Origin: Rhodospirillaceae bacterium
GTDB lineage: Bacteria > Pseudomonadota > Alphaproteobacteria > Rhodospirillales > UBA2165
Direction of reading: 5' to 3'
Assembly: GCA_018649725.1 (NCBI GenBank)
Contig: JABIHH010000030.1
Location: 1-48,251, forward strand
Length of the DNA: 48,251 nucleotides
Shown here: positions 24,156 to 32,818 of the stretch, one piece after another
How positions within the stretch are numbered: position 1 is the first letter of the stretch
How the letters are laid out: each line of letters begins with the position of its first letter
Position numbers and translations under genes: made by a program
The notes under the pieces: model-generated
What the model was told of the DNA's origin: nothing
Seen by the model: only the letters and a program-made list of their open reading frames with translations
Database searches by the model: none

Positions 24156-25211
24156 ATGATGGGGACTAAATTAGCCCTTACCGGCATGGCTTTGGGTGCT
24201 GCGGCTTTAGCATTCCAACCAACTTCTGCTCAGGCAGAATGGCCAGAACGTCCGATTACTGTTGTTGTCATGTATGGTGCCGGTGGTGGTACGGATACGG
24301 TTATTCGTACACTCGTTGGTGAAATGGCCAAATCTACTGGCTGGAAAATCAACGTGATCAACAAGCCAGGTGCTGTCGGTGGTATTGCCACTAGATATGT
24401 CTCCGGCAAAAAGGCAGACGGCTACACACTGTTGGGCGCTGCTAACTACAACAAATATGCCAGCGTTATGGGTCACACCAAAACCCGCGCTTGGAGAGAC
24501 TGGCAATATATGCAGGCCGCCAACTCACGTGGTAGCTGGTCTGTGCGTCCAGACTCAAAATTCAAAACCTTTGCCGACGTTATTGCTGCTGCTAAAGCGG
24601 CCCCAGGCAAGATCAGCATTTCAACTTCCGGTACCGGTGGCCTGTGGCATGAATTAGCTGCGGTTGTTGCTGTCTCTGCCGGTGTGACGCTGAAATATGT
24701 GCCTTACAAAGGCGGTAAAAATGCAACACTTGCCGGCTTGAACGGCGAAACCATGATTGCTGGCGGCGGTGTGCACGAGCATATCGAACATATCCGTGCT
24801 GGTAAGTTGCGTAATATCCAACAGACCGGTGCCGCAAACATTGATGCGGGCGGCGGAAAAATTATGCAATCCGTCGGTAACTTCCTGCCACAAATCAAAG
24901 GTCAGTTGCCTTTCTCCGGCATCTATAACCTGGCAATGCTTAAAGGTGTGAACAAATCCATCCAGGCAAAAGTTCAAAAGGCTTTTGTTGCGGCTGTAAA
25001 ATCCAACACCTTTGCGAAAGTTGCGAAGAAAAAATTCTTCGAAATTGACATTCGTTTAGGCGCTCAGGCCAACCGTCGGGCAGCTCAAGTTGAAGTGCAG
25101 ACAGCGGCTACTTTTGAAAAGCTAAAAATCAAAGGTGCACGTTCTCTTAAGCAACTCGGTTTGCCTTCACCGGCTAACTTTGATGCTTGGTGGGCTAAGA
25201 ACGGCAAGTAA
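24156..25211 (+). CDS. tctC: TTT transporter periplasmic binding protein (TctC/Bug family)
   Basis: This 351-residue protein has a signal peptide (MMGTKLALTGMALGAAALAF, cleavage after SAQA) followed by the family start EWPERPITVVVMYGAGGGTDTVIR. The second ligand loop is SGTGGLWHE, and VPYKGGKNATLAGLNG is the usual core strand. It binds a carboxylated ligand in the periplasm and delivers it to TctAB. AGGGAGA lies 8 nt before the ATG. A hairpin terminator follows, probably making the binding protein more abundant than the membrane parts. TctC/Bug ligands range from citrate to aromatic acids; here an aromatic or N-heteroaromatic acid is plausible but unproven. Confidence 0.92.
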   Translation: MMGTKLALTGMALGAAALAFQPTSAQAEWPERPITVVVMYGAGGGTDTVIRTLVGEMAKSTGWKINVINKPGAVGGIATRYVSGKKADGYTLLGAANYNKYASVMGHTKTRAWRDWQYMQAANSRGSWSVRPDSKFKTFADVIAAAKAAPGKISISTSGTGGLWHELAAVVAVSAGVTLKYVPYKGGKNATLAGLNGETMIAGGGVHEHIEHIRAGKLRNIQQTGAANIDAGGGKIMQSVGNFLPQIKGQLPFSGIYNLAMLKGVNKSIQAKVQKAFVAAVKSNTFAKVAKKKFFEIDIRLGAQANRRAAQVEVQTAATFEKLKIKGARSLKQLGLPSPANFDAWWAKNGK

Positions 25212-25213
25212 TT

Positions 25214-25230
25214 CTATCACCTCGTGATAG
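25214..25230 (+). other. Small hairpin after tctC
   Basis: CTATCAC pairs with GTGATAG across the loop CTC, directly after the tctC stop. No T run follows. It may protect the tctC mRNA 3' end once the downstream terminator has acted. Confidence 0.4.
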
Positions 25231-25241
25231 TTTAAGTGTTG

Positions 25242-25284
25242 AAAATCGGGTGAGTTGCGGAAATCGTGACTCACCCTGATTTTT
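25242..25284 (+). terminator. Attenuating terminator between tctC and tctB
   Basis: AAAATC and GGGTGAGT (25242-25255) pair with ACTCACCC and TGATTTT (25269-25283), leaving one bulge. A and T tails sit on each side. Partial read-through would supply tctB and tctA at lower level than tctC. Confidence 0.8.
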
Positions 25285-25329
25285 GACCAATAATATAAAA
25301 AGGATAATTGGGGAACTAGGCCAAGCAAC

Positions 25330-25944
25330 ATGGCAGAAGAAAAAAAATCCAGAATTGAAGCAGATATTGAAAGCCTTGAGAAAGGTATCTTCACCGGCGA
25401 AGAAGGTGGCGAGGAGCGCTCCTCACCGCGTAAAGACTTTATCGCTTCCATCGTCGTCGCATTGTTGGGCATATTTGCCATGATCCTGGCAGTTGATCTG
25501 GGCAAACCAGAGAGTCTCTATACAGCACCCGGTCTCCTACCTTTTGTGACCGGTGCCAGCCTTATCTTGATGGCCATTGGACTGTTCGTTAAAACCAAGC
25601 GCCGCTATGGGCTTGAAGAAATGCTAAAAAGCGATGGCCTCCAGGCAATTATAAATTATCTGGGGTATATTGAGTCCCGTCGGACACTCATGCTGATGGT
25701 GGTAATTTTTGTCTATGTCATGGTGTTGGGCCAAATGGACATGGATCTCCGTTTCAAAACAAGCTTTTATACATTCAGGTTTTCCGGTTTTGAGCTTGTC
25801 TCTATTCCGGTGATATTTTTTATTCTGCGGTTTTTCTGGCGCTCGACAATTCTCAATTGTTTTTTGGTCTCGACGGGTATTGTCGTCTTCCTGGCAGTCG
25901 TCTTCCGCGATGGCTTTCAAATTCTCCTACCAGGTTCAGGGTGA
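25330..25944 (+). CDS. tctB: TTT transporter small membrane subunit
   Basis: This 204-residue protein has an unusually long, charged cytoplasmic N-terminus (about 35 residues, rich in Glu and Lys) followed by four hydrophobic helices starting at FIASIVVALLGIFAMILAVDL. The TctB landmark PESLYTAPGLLPFVTGASLIL is present. It forms the membrane complex with TctA. It lies 118 bp after tctC, behind the attenuator, and 11 bp before tctA. Sequence conservation in TctB is low, and the assignment rests on helix pattern, this motif and position. Confidence 0.88.
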   Translation: MAEEKKSRIEADIESLEKGIFTGEEGGEERSSPRKDFIASIVVALLGIFAMILAVDLGKPESLYTAPGLLPFVTGASLILMAIGLFVKTKRRYGLEEMLKSDGLQAIINYLGYIESRRTLMLMVVIFVYVMVLGQMDMDLRFKTSFYTFRFSGFELVSIPVIFFILRFFWRSTILNCFLVSTGIVVFLAVVFRDGFQILLPGSG

Positions 25945-25955
25945 GGAGATAAAAC

Positions 25956-27443
25956 ATGTTTGAAATGCAAGAAATTCTCACCCAATTCGCAATTGCTTTC
26001 CAACCCTGGATGATCTGGGTCTGCCTGCTGGGCGTCACGCTTGGCATCCTTTGGGGCGCAATGCCTGGTCTCTCAACGACCATGGCGATGGCCCTCTTGA
26101 TCGGTCTTTCGACCGGTATGACCCAACACGTCTCAGTCATGTTTATGCTCGGCGTTTATACCGGCAGTGTTTTTGGCGGCGCTATTTCTGCCGTTTTGAT
26201 TAATATTCCGGGTACGCCCGATGCGGTACCGACAATGATGGAAGGCCATCAACTCGCCAAACGCGGTGAAGGCGGCTTGGCTCTTGGCACGGCAATCATG
26301 GGTTCCTTTATGGGCAACTGGATCGGCATCATTCTGCTGATCGCCTTTATCCCAGCCATTCTCTTTTTGGCGCTGCAATTTCGCTCTTGGGAAATGTTCC
26401 TGCTCTCCATGTGGGGCATCGCCATTTGCGGCTCGATGTCCGCCGGCGACAGCCCGATTAAGGGCTGGATTTCCGGCTGGATTGGCCTGTTGATTTCCTT
26501 CGTCGGTCTGGATGCCCTTCACGGCGTACCGCGCTTTACCTTTGGCGTGCGCATGCTCGAAGACGGGATCAGTTATATTCCACTGCTGATCGGTCTCTTT
26601 GGTCTAACCGAAATTTTAAAAGTCCTGCCGCAAAAAAGTCCACCCGGCATTCCGAGCGAAGTTGGCAGGATCATTCCACCAATGAAGAAGTTGTTGACCT
26701 ATAGCAGAGCGGCTTTCCGCTCCGGTATCATCGGCACGATCATCGGCGCAATTCCCGGCGCGGGAGCAAACGTCGCGTCTTTCTTGTCCTATGACATTGG
26801 TCGCCGCCGCGCGAGCGAGGAAGAGCGCCAAAAATGGGGCAAGGGCTCCTATGAAGCAATTGTCTGCGCCGAAGTTGCCAATAACGCTAATATCGGTGGC
26901 TCCATGCTGCCGACGCTGACCCTGGGTATTCCGGGCAATGCAGCGGCGGCGGCAATCCTGGCAGCGCTTGAGATGAAAAACATTGTCGTTGGCCCCACGA
27001 TTCAAACCGAAAACCCCGGCATCATTTATTTCATTTATATTGGCCTAATCATTGCCAATTTCCTGATGTATGGCATGGCGATTGCGCTGATCAAGCCTTG
27101 CGTCAAACTGTTCAGCCTGCCGCGTACGCTTCTCATGCCGCTGATCATCCCGATCTGCGTGATGGGCGCTTTTGCCGTCGCGCTGAATTATTTTGATGTT
27201 TATTTGATGTTTATTGCCGGTATCGTTGGCTACGTCCTGCACCGCTTCGGCTTCCCACTGGCACCTATGGTGCTGGCGGTCATCCTCGGCCCCCTCGCCG
27301 ATGTAAACATGCGCCGCGCTTTGCTGGTTTTCGAAGACGACCATTGGTGGTCCATCCTCATCGATCGGCCCATCGGCACAGTCCTGGTGATCATCGTCAT
27401 CTACACCTTCTATGACGGCATCTTCAAACGCGGTAAAGAATAG
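25956..27443 (+). CDS. tctA: TTT transporter large membrane subunit
   Basis: This 495-residue, roughly 12-helix TctA protein has the family signatures GAMPGLSTTMAMALLIGLSTGM near residue 36, the TGSVFGGAISAVLINIPGTPDAVPT loop, and the repeat-half equivalent GTIIGAIPGAGANVASFLSYD. NANIGGSMLPTLTLGIPGNAAAAAIL follows. It carries out ion-coupled uptake of the ligand handed over by TctC. AGGAGA precedes the ATG. It converges on moaB with only 2 bp between stop codons and no visible terminator. Confidence 0.95.
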   Translation: MFEMQEILTQFAIAFQPWMIWVCLLGVTLGILWGAMPGLSTTMAMALLIGLSTGMTQHVSVMFMLGVYTGSVFGGAISAVLINIPGTPDAVPTMMEGHQLAKRGEGGLALGTAIMGSFMGNWIGIILLIAFIPAILFLALQFRSWEMFLLSMWGIAICGSMSAGDSPIKGWISGWIGLLISFVGLDALHGVPRFTFGVRMLEDGISYIPLLIGLFGLTEILKVLPQKSPPGIPSEVGRIIPPMKKLLTYSRAAFRSGIIGTIIGAIPGAGANVASFLSYDIGRRRASEEERQKWGKGSYEAIVCAEVANNANIGGSMLPTLTLGIPGNAAAAAILAALEMKNIVVGPTIQTENPGIIYFIYIGLIIANFLMYGMAIALIKPCVKLFSLPRTLLMPLIIPICVMGAFAVALNYFDVYLMFIAGIVGYVLHRFGFPLAPMVLAVILGPLADVNMRRALLVFEDDHWWSILIDRPIGTVLVIIVIYTFYDGIFKRGKE

Positions 27444-27445
27444 AA

Positions 27446-27976
27446 TTACGTCTCGGTCAGGCGGGGCATAAGCTCGACGAAATTGCACGGCTTGAAGCGG
27501 TAGTCAAGTTGGTGGACGAGGATGTCGTCCCAAGCGTCTTTGCAGGCGCCGGGGGAGCCTGGCAGTGCGAATAAGTAGGTGCCGCCGGCAACGCCGGCAG
27601 TGGCTCGGGATTGAATGGTCGAAGTGCCGATTTTATCAAAGCTCAACATTCTGAATAGCTCGCCGAAGCCGGGGATGTCTTTCTCATAGACTTGCTGAAA
27701 GGCCTCGGGCGTAACATCGCGGCCGGTCACGCCGGTACCACCGGTTGAGATCACCACATCAACATCGCTTTTAGCAATCCATTCCTCAAGTTTGGCGACA
27801 ATTGAGGGAATTTCATCTTTGATAATATCGCGCGCGGCCACGACATGCCCAGCGCCTTCGATGCGATCGACCAAAGTATCGCCCGATTTATCATCCGCCA
27901 GCGTGCGGCTGTCTGAAACCGTCAGAACAGCAATATTGACCGGCAGAAAATCCCGGTCGCCTGTAACTTTATTCAT
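27446..27976 (-). CDS. moaB: Molybdenum cofactor biosynthesis protein MoaB
   Basis: This 176-residue MogA/MoaB-family protein shows VNIAVLTVSDSRTLADDKSGDTL at the N-terminus and the molybdopterin-binding motif ISTGGTGVTGRDVTP (76-90), followed by SRATAGVAGGTYLFALPGSPGA. It adenylates molybdopterin or binds its precursor. Its start codon overlaps the stop of the lytic transglycosylase gene by 1 nt, so the two are coupled. It supports molybdoenzymes such as the hydroxylase at 19411-23164, but the pairing with slt suggests a genome-wide role. Confidence 0.93.
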   Translation of the reverse strand: MNKVTGDRDFLPVNIAVLTVSDSRTLADDKSGDTLVDRIEGAGHVVAARDIIKDEIPSIVAKLEEWIAKSDVDVVISTGGTGVTGRDVTPEAFQQVYEKDIPGFGELFRMLSFDKIGTSTIQSRATAGVAGGTYLFALPGSPGACKDAWDDILVHQLDYRFKPCNFVELMPRLTET

Positions 27977-29865
27977 TATTTTTGACTTTCTTCGGCCACT
28001 TCAATATCGACGCTGCCCTCAGATTGATAGCCCGGCCATTTACCAGCTGCCACCGAATCAAGCGACGGTGTCGGGTTGTTAAAGCGCGCCTGATAAATCC
28101 AATAATTGGTCAACACGCGCTCAACAAATATCCTGGTTTCTTTGGATGGAATACTTTCGATAAAAAGCAGCGGGTCATTCTGGTGCTTAACTTTCCGCGT
28201 CCATTTATTGAGATTACCGGGACCGCCGTTCCAGGCCGTCACCATGCGAAAAATATCACCACCAACCCGCTTGTCCTTCATCAGAATATTGATGTATTTT
28301 TGCCCCAGAGACAAATTTGTTTCGGGATCAAATAAGGCATCTCGGTTGCGTTTAGAGCCTTTTAACTTTCGGTCTCTGGCGACAAAACTTGCAGTACGGG
28401 GCATCAATTGCATTAGCCCGCGCGCGCCGCGGTGACTTTTAGCCTTTGGATTGAAACCCGATTCCTGGCGGATAAGTGCCAGGACCAATGACCGATCAAT
28501 AACCTCGCCGTCTTTGGTCGGCAGCGCTGGTGCCGGATAGGCCGTGCTATCAAACAGGCTTGAGCCGGAAGCTACCAGCATATTGCCGATCCGCATGGCA
28601 AGCGATGGCATATTAGCCCGGTCAGCCAAAGCCATCATAGCGCGGGCCAGTTCAGGCTTGGCGGTCGAAAACAACATTCTCAATTCACGCTCCGCCCGGC
28701 GATCTTCACCGATCTGCAACAAAGCGACAGCGCGTTGACCACCGGGAGCCTTGCTCAATTCCGATAAGGCTTCCTTGGCGAGCGGTGGCGGCGCCCAATT
28801 GTATTTAACCTCCAGCCCTAAAAGTCGGCGGGCCAAAATACCGTAAAAAGTCCGGGGATAGGACGACGCCTGGCCGAGATATTGATTGTAAAGACCGGGT
28901 TTCCGAATTTTGATACTTGCCCGGGCCGCCCAAAACGCCCCTGCCGTCACCAACCAGGGTGACGAATAGGCGGAGCTGGCAACAGCGGCAAAATGCTGTC
29001 TGGAGGTATCAAATTTGGCCAAACGCCAAGCTGCCAAAGCCGCAACCCAATGGGCTTCCGGCAGATACTTCCCGGACCGCTTAACGGCTGTATTGGCCCA
29101 TTCATAGGCCCATTTATCTCGTCCATCGCCGTAATAGCCTGCCGCCAAGCGCGCTTTTGTCCGATCGAGCTCTACGGGGTGAAACAATTTGTTCACCCGC
29201 TTATTACGCACCAGTTTCTTATAGGATTTGGTCCAACCTTTGCGGAGGTAATAGCGCATCCGCTTGGCCAAGCCATAACGCTCCCGGCGCTCGGCCCGGT
29301 TAAGTTTCTTGCGAGGATTATAAATCGCATAACCAAGATTACGACCATCATGACCGGAGCCGTTATATTGCATACCAATTGGTGATTTGGGCAGCTTCCA
29401 ATTCTTGGGCTTCCGCTTCATCGCCAATTTATAGAGACGGCGGGCCTGTGGATGATCGGCATATTTGTCGAGCCAGGCTTTTAATTCTTTATAGCGCGAG
29501 CGATATTTAGTCGGATGCAAATAGCGCTGCGCCAACACATGGCCCATTAAAATCTTATCATCCAACGTCTTGATAATTTTGTCAGCCGCCCGCCAATCGC
29601 CATCTGCCTGAAGATCAAAAATAACCCGGTAGCGACTACCATCAGTTTCAGACACGATGCCGGAAATATTGGCAGCATTTAAAAGCCGGGCTGATCCTGA
29701 AATCGCCGATTTTTGAAGATTTGCGGTTTCGAGTTTTGCTGAGCTGGAGGCAGCCTGAGCCGGGCTTCCGGCGATTACCAGGAGACTAAACGCAACAACC
29801 GCGCTACCCAATATCAAATTAGGCAGGCCCGTCACCCGTCGATCAATGAGGGAATTCAATGCCAT
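27976..29865 (-). CDS. slt: Soluble lytic murein transglycosylase
   Basis: I used the ATG at 29865 (629 residues); a TTG at 29886 would add seven. A signal peptide precedes the cleavage region SPAQA-ASSS. A long alpha-helical superhelical domain follows, then the SLT catalytic domain with Glu468 in IRQESGFNP, the GARGLMQLMPRTA motif and AWNGGPGN. It cuts the MurNAc-GlcNAc bond of peptidoglycan in the periplasm to give 1,6-anhydro ends. The size is near that of Slt70. The ribosome site is weak (GAGG is 15 nt away), so the start is uncertain. Confidence 0.9.
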   Translation of the reverse strand: MALNSLIDRRVTGLPNLILGSAVVAFSLLVIAGSPAQAASSSAKLETANLQKSAISGSARLLNAANISGIVSETDGSRYRVIFDLQADGDWRAADKIIKTLDDKILMGHVLAQRYLHPTKYRSRYKELKAWLDKYADHPQARRLYKLAMKRKPKNWKLPKSPIGMQYNGSGHDGRNLGYAIYNPRKKLNRAERRERYGLAKRMRYYLRKGWTKSYKKLVRNKRVNKLFHPVELDRTKARLAAGYYGDGRDKWAYEWANTAVKRSGKYLPEAHWVAALAAWRLAKFDTSRQHFAAVASSAYSSPWLVTAGAFWAARASIKIRKPGLYNQYLGQASSYPRTFYGILARRLLGLEVKYNWAPPPLAKEALSELSKAPGGQRAVALLQIGEDRRAERELRMLFSTAKPELARAMMALADRANMPSLAMRIGNMLVASGSSLFDSTAYPAPALPTKDGEVIDRSLVLALIRQESGFNPKAKSHRGARGLMQLMPRTASFVARDRKLKGSKRNRDALFDPETNLSLGQKYINILMKDKRVGGDIFRMVTAWNGGPGNLNKWTRKVKHQNDPLLFIESIPSKETRIFVERVLTNYWIYQARFNNPTPSLDSVAAGKWPGYQSEGSVDIEVAEESQK

Positions 29866-30038
29866 AAAATTACTAACAAACCTCAACAGCCAGAATCAGT
29901 ACCAATTATACATAAAAAGATGAACAAAACCTGCCTAAAGGGCACTTTCCATTCATCTTCTGATTTTTGCCTAAAATACGGGAACCCGGGCTTTCAAGCA
30001 ATAGAACAATTATTTCACTTTAATTCTTACAAAAATCT

Positions 30039-30893
30039 TTAGGATAATTTTTGCTTAATTTCCAAAAGATCGCGCCACGCATCTCTTTTATGGGCCGGTG
30101 AGCGCAATAAATAGGCCGGATGATAAAGCGGCATTGCCTGGACCGGTCGAGACAATCCAGCGGTCGCATAGTCAAACCATTGGCCCCTGATCTTAGTGAT
30201 GCCTTCTTTCATGCCGAGCAGGGTTTTTGATGCCGGACCACCCAGTAAAACAAGAATTTCCGGGTCGACCAATTCGATATGGCGCTCAACAAAAGGCAAA
30301 CAAGCGGCAATTTCGCCGGTCGTTGGATTGCGATTGCCGGGCGGGCGCCAGAAAACCACATTGGTAATGTAATAGTTCGTGCGATCGAGCCCAATCGACG
30401 CCAGCATCTGATCTAAAAACTGGCCGCTGGCACCAATGAAGGGCAGCCCTTTGCGGTCTTCATCCGCCCCGGGCGCCTCGCCGACAAACATAATTTTGGC
30501 TTCTGGATTACCATCAGCAAAGACGGTGTTCATTGCGGTCTTCTTTAGCGCGCAATCTTCAAAAGCTTCGACGGCAGCGCGCAATTCAGCAATCGATTTA
30601 GCTGCGCCGGCAGCGGCAACAGCAGATTGTACGGCGCGTTCAGGGGCCGAGTTTTGGCTTGTTGGCGGTGTCGGCGCCTGGCGACCAGCTATGGCTTCTG
30701 GGGTTCGAGATCGAACGCCGGGTTTTGCTGATCCTTGCTGTTCTGCTGGCTGAGCCGACTGCTGCGTAGCACGTTCAGCGACCTTGGTCGCCGTCTCAGC
30801 AAAGCGGTCAATCGGGGCTTCAGCAATGCATTCATCAATGCCTGCTTCAACCTGCCAGATTAGATTTTCACGTATCGATGTATTCCCCTGCAT
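30039..30893 (-). CDS. Uracil-DNA glycosylase, family 4-like
   Basis: Starting at the ATG at 30893 this is a 284-residue protein. The N-terminal 120 residues are Ala/Gln/Pro-rich and look disordered. The catalytic domain has [27 protein letters not shown], the [24 protein letters not shown] segment and the C-terminal [17 protein letters not shown]. It removes uracil from DNA. Family 4 enzymes normally bind a 4Fe-4S cluster through four Cys. Here only the Cys in EDCALKK and in AACLPF remain, and Trp replaces the one before RPP, so cluster binding is doubtful. It is divergent from ETF-QO. Confidence 0.88.
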   Translation of the reverse strand: MQGNTSIRENLIWQVEAGIDECIAEAPIDRFAETATKVAERATQQSAQPAEQQGSAKPGVRSRTPEAIAGRQAPTPPTSQNSAPERAVQSAVAAAGAAKSIAELRAAVEAFEDCALKKTAMNTVFADGNPEAKIMFVGEAPGADEDRKGLPFIGASGQFLDQMLASIGLDRTNYYITNVVFWRPPGNRNPTTGEIAACLPFVERHIELVDPEILVLLGGPASKTLLGMKEGITKIRGQWFDYATAGLSRPVQAMPLYHPAYLLRSPAHKRDAWRDLLEIKQKLS

Positions 30894-30918
30894 GGTCTGA
30901 ATGTAGCAGACCTCACAT

Positions 30919-30974
30919 GCAAAAACACGGCAAAAACACGGCAAAAACACGGGCAAAAACACGGGCAAAAACAA
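30919..30974. repeat. Tandem 11-12 bp repeat between UDG and ETF-QO genes
   Basis: Four full copies of GCAAAAACACG(G) and one truncated copy follow head to tail. Copies 1-2 are 11 bp and copies 3-4 are 12 bp. It lies in the divergent promoter region, so copy number could alter promoter spacing. Read on the minus strand it would encode a Phe-Leu-Pro-Val repeat if an upstream start were used. Confidence 0.85.
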
Positions 30975-31061
30975 TCCAACTTAACCCAGGTTCTACCCAA
31001 ACCCCAATTGCCATGATATAGAATTAAAAAGTTCAATAATTTACATCTCGGTGAGACTAAA

Positions 31062-32720
31062 ATGAATGAAGACTTAAGCGTTGAACGCGACTCAATGGAA
31101 GTGGATGTAGTGATTGTTGGCGCCGGCCCATCTGGGCTCTCAAGCGCCATCCGCTTGATGCAACTGGCCACCGAAAACGACCAAGAACTCAGCGTCTGCA
31201 TCGTCGAAAAAGGCTCGGAAGTCGGTGCCCATATTTTATCCGGCGCCGTGCTTGAAACCCGCGCACTTGATGAGCTGATCCCGGATTGGAAAGCTCAGGG
31301 CGCACCGCTCAACACGCCGGTCAGCCAAGAGAAAATTGTCTTTTTATCAGCAACGGGTGCGATGAAGGTGCCGGGATTATTCCTGCCGCCGGCGATGCAC
31401 AACAAAGGCAATTACATTATCAGCCTCGGCAATCTCTGCCGCTGGTTGGGCGAGCAAGCAGAAGCCCTGGGCGTCGAGATTTATCCAGGCTTTGCGGCGT
31501 CGGAGATTCTTTATCATGAAGACGGCTCGGTCAAAGGCATTGCCACCGGTGATATGGGCGTCTCAGAGGACGGCACGCCCGGGCCAAATTTCCAGCCCGG
31601 CATGGAACTGCACGCTAAATACACGTTTTTCTCAGAAGGCTGCCGCGGTCATCTCGGCAAGCAGCTCAAGGACAAATTCGATCTTGAAAAAGACGTCCAG
31701 ACCCAAACCTATGGCATCGGTATTAAAGAACTGTGGGAAATTGAGCCGGAAAAACATCAGCAAGGCTTGGTCGTCCACACAGCTGGCTGGCCACTGAGCA
31801 GCGATGTCTATGGCGGCTCTTTCCTCTATCATTTGGAAGACAACCAAGTTGCTATCGGCTTTGTGGTCGGCCTTGATTATCAAAACCCCTATCTCAGCCC
31901 TTATGAAGAATTTCAGCGCTTCAAGACCCACCCCTCCATTCGGCCAACGCTCGAAGGTGGGCGGCGCATTTCCTACGGTGCCCGGGCCCTAAACGAAGGC
32001 GGTCTGCAATGTCTGCCGAAGCTGCATTTTCCGGGTGGCGTGCTGACTGGTTGCGATGCCGGCACGCTCAACATGCCCAAGATCAAAGGCACACATACAG
32101 CGATGAAGTCAGGCATGGTGGCCGCCGAAAGCGCGTTTGCAGCTATTTCAACAGGCCGGGCTAATGACGATCTTGCTGAATATGATCTGGCGTTTAAAAA
32201 CTCCTGGGCCGGTAAAGAGCTCAACACCGCCCGCAATGTCCGGCCGTCCTTCAAATGGGGTTTGCTGGCCGGCACGATCTATACCGGGATTGATCAGATT
32301 TTGTTACGCGGCATGGCACCCTGGACTCTCAAACATCACGGCGCCGATCACGCCCAGCTTAAAAAAGCCAGCGCCTGCACACCGATTGATTATCCGAAAC
32401 CTGATGGCGAGATCACGTTCGATAAGCTCACCAGCGTGTCGTTTTCGGCAACCAATCATGAAGAAGATCAACCGGTTCATTTGACCCTCAAAGATGACAG
32501 TGTTCCTGTGAACGTAAATCTCGCCGACTATGATGGGCCGGAAGTGCGCTTCTGCCCCGCCGGGGTCTATGAATTTGTCGAAGAAGGTGAAGGCCAGCGT
32601 CTGCAAATTAATTCGCAAAATTGTGTCCATTGCAAAACCTGCGACATCAAAGACCCAACCCAAAATATCGTTTGGGTGACGCCGGAAGGTGGCGGCGGGC
32701 CCAATTATCCGAACATGTAA
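31062..32720 (+). CDS. Electron transfer flavoprotein-ubiquinone oxidoreductase
   Basis: This 552-residue ETF-QO passes electrons from ETF (reduced by acyl-CoA and other dehydrogenases) to ubiquinone at the inner membrane. FAD motif: [19 protein letters not shown] near residue 13. The 4Fe-4S cluster ligands are Cys498 ([10 protein letters not shown]) and Cys521, Cys524, Cys527 (CVHCKTCDI), followed by the terminal GGGGPNY. The length is standard for the bacterial enzyme. The start ATG follows GGTGAG. Genes udg, etf-qo, TPR and ispE in this order are, to my knowledge, a common alphaproteobacterial arrangement. Confidence 0.97.
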   Translation: MNEDLSVERDSMEVDVVIVGAGPSGLSSAIRLMQLATENDQELSVCIVEKGSEVGAHILSGAVLETRALDELIPDWKAQGAPLNTPVSQEKIVFLSATGAMKVPGLFLPPAMHNKGNYIISLGNLCRWLGEQAEALGVEIYPGFAASEILYHEDGSVKGIATGDMGVSEDGTPGPNFQPGMELHAKYTFFSEGCRGHLGKQLKDKFDLEKDVQTQTYGIGIKELWEIEPEKHQQGLVVHTAGWPLSSDVYGGSFLYHLEDNQVAIGFVVGLDYQNPYLSPYEEFQRFKTHPSIRPTLEGGRRISYGARALNEGGLQCLPKLHFPGGVLTGCDAGTLNMPKIKGTHTAMKSGMVAAESAFAAISTGRANDDLAEYDLAFKNSWAGKELNTARNVRPSFKWGLLAGTIYTGIDQILLRGMAPWTLKHHGADHAQLKKASACTPIDYPKPDGEITFDKLTSVSFSATNHEEDQPVHLTLKDDSVPVNVNLADYDGPEVRFCPAGVYEFVEEGEGQRLQINSQNCVHCKTCDIKDPTQNIVWVTPEGGGGPNYPNM

Positions 32721-32818
32721 AAGTGAGCGAATGTGAGTGTTACGGGTTTGAGATATTATTCCCGTCGCGTTAGACTAATTGCCGGTATATAAGCGAGATA
32801 AAATCAATAAGGCACTCT

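Noticed and set aside
30894..30974. Upstream start for UDG ([12 protein letters not shown] leader)
   Set aside because: The leader is encoded by the tandem repeat and is unlike any UDG N-terminus. The ATG at 30893 gives a normal start, though this is not proven.
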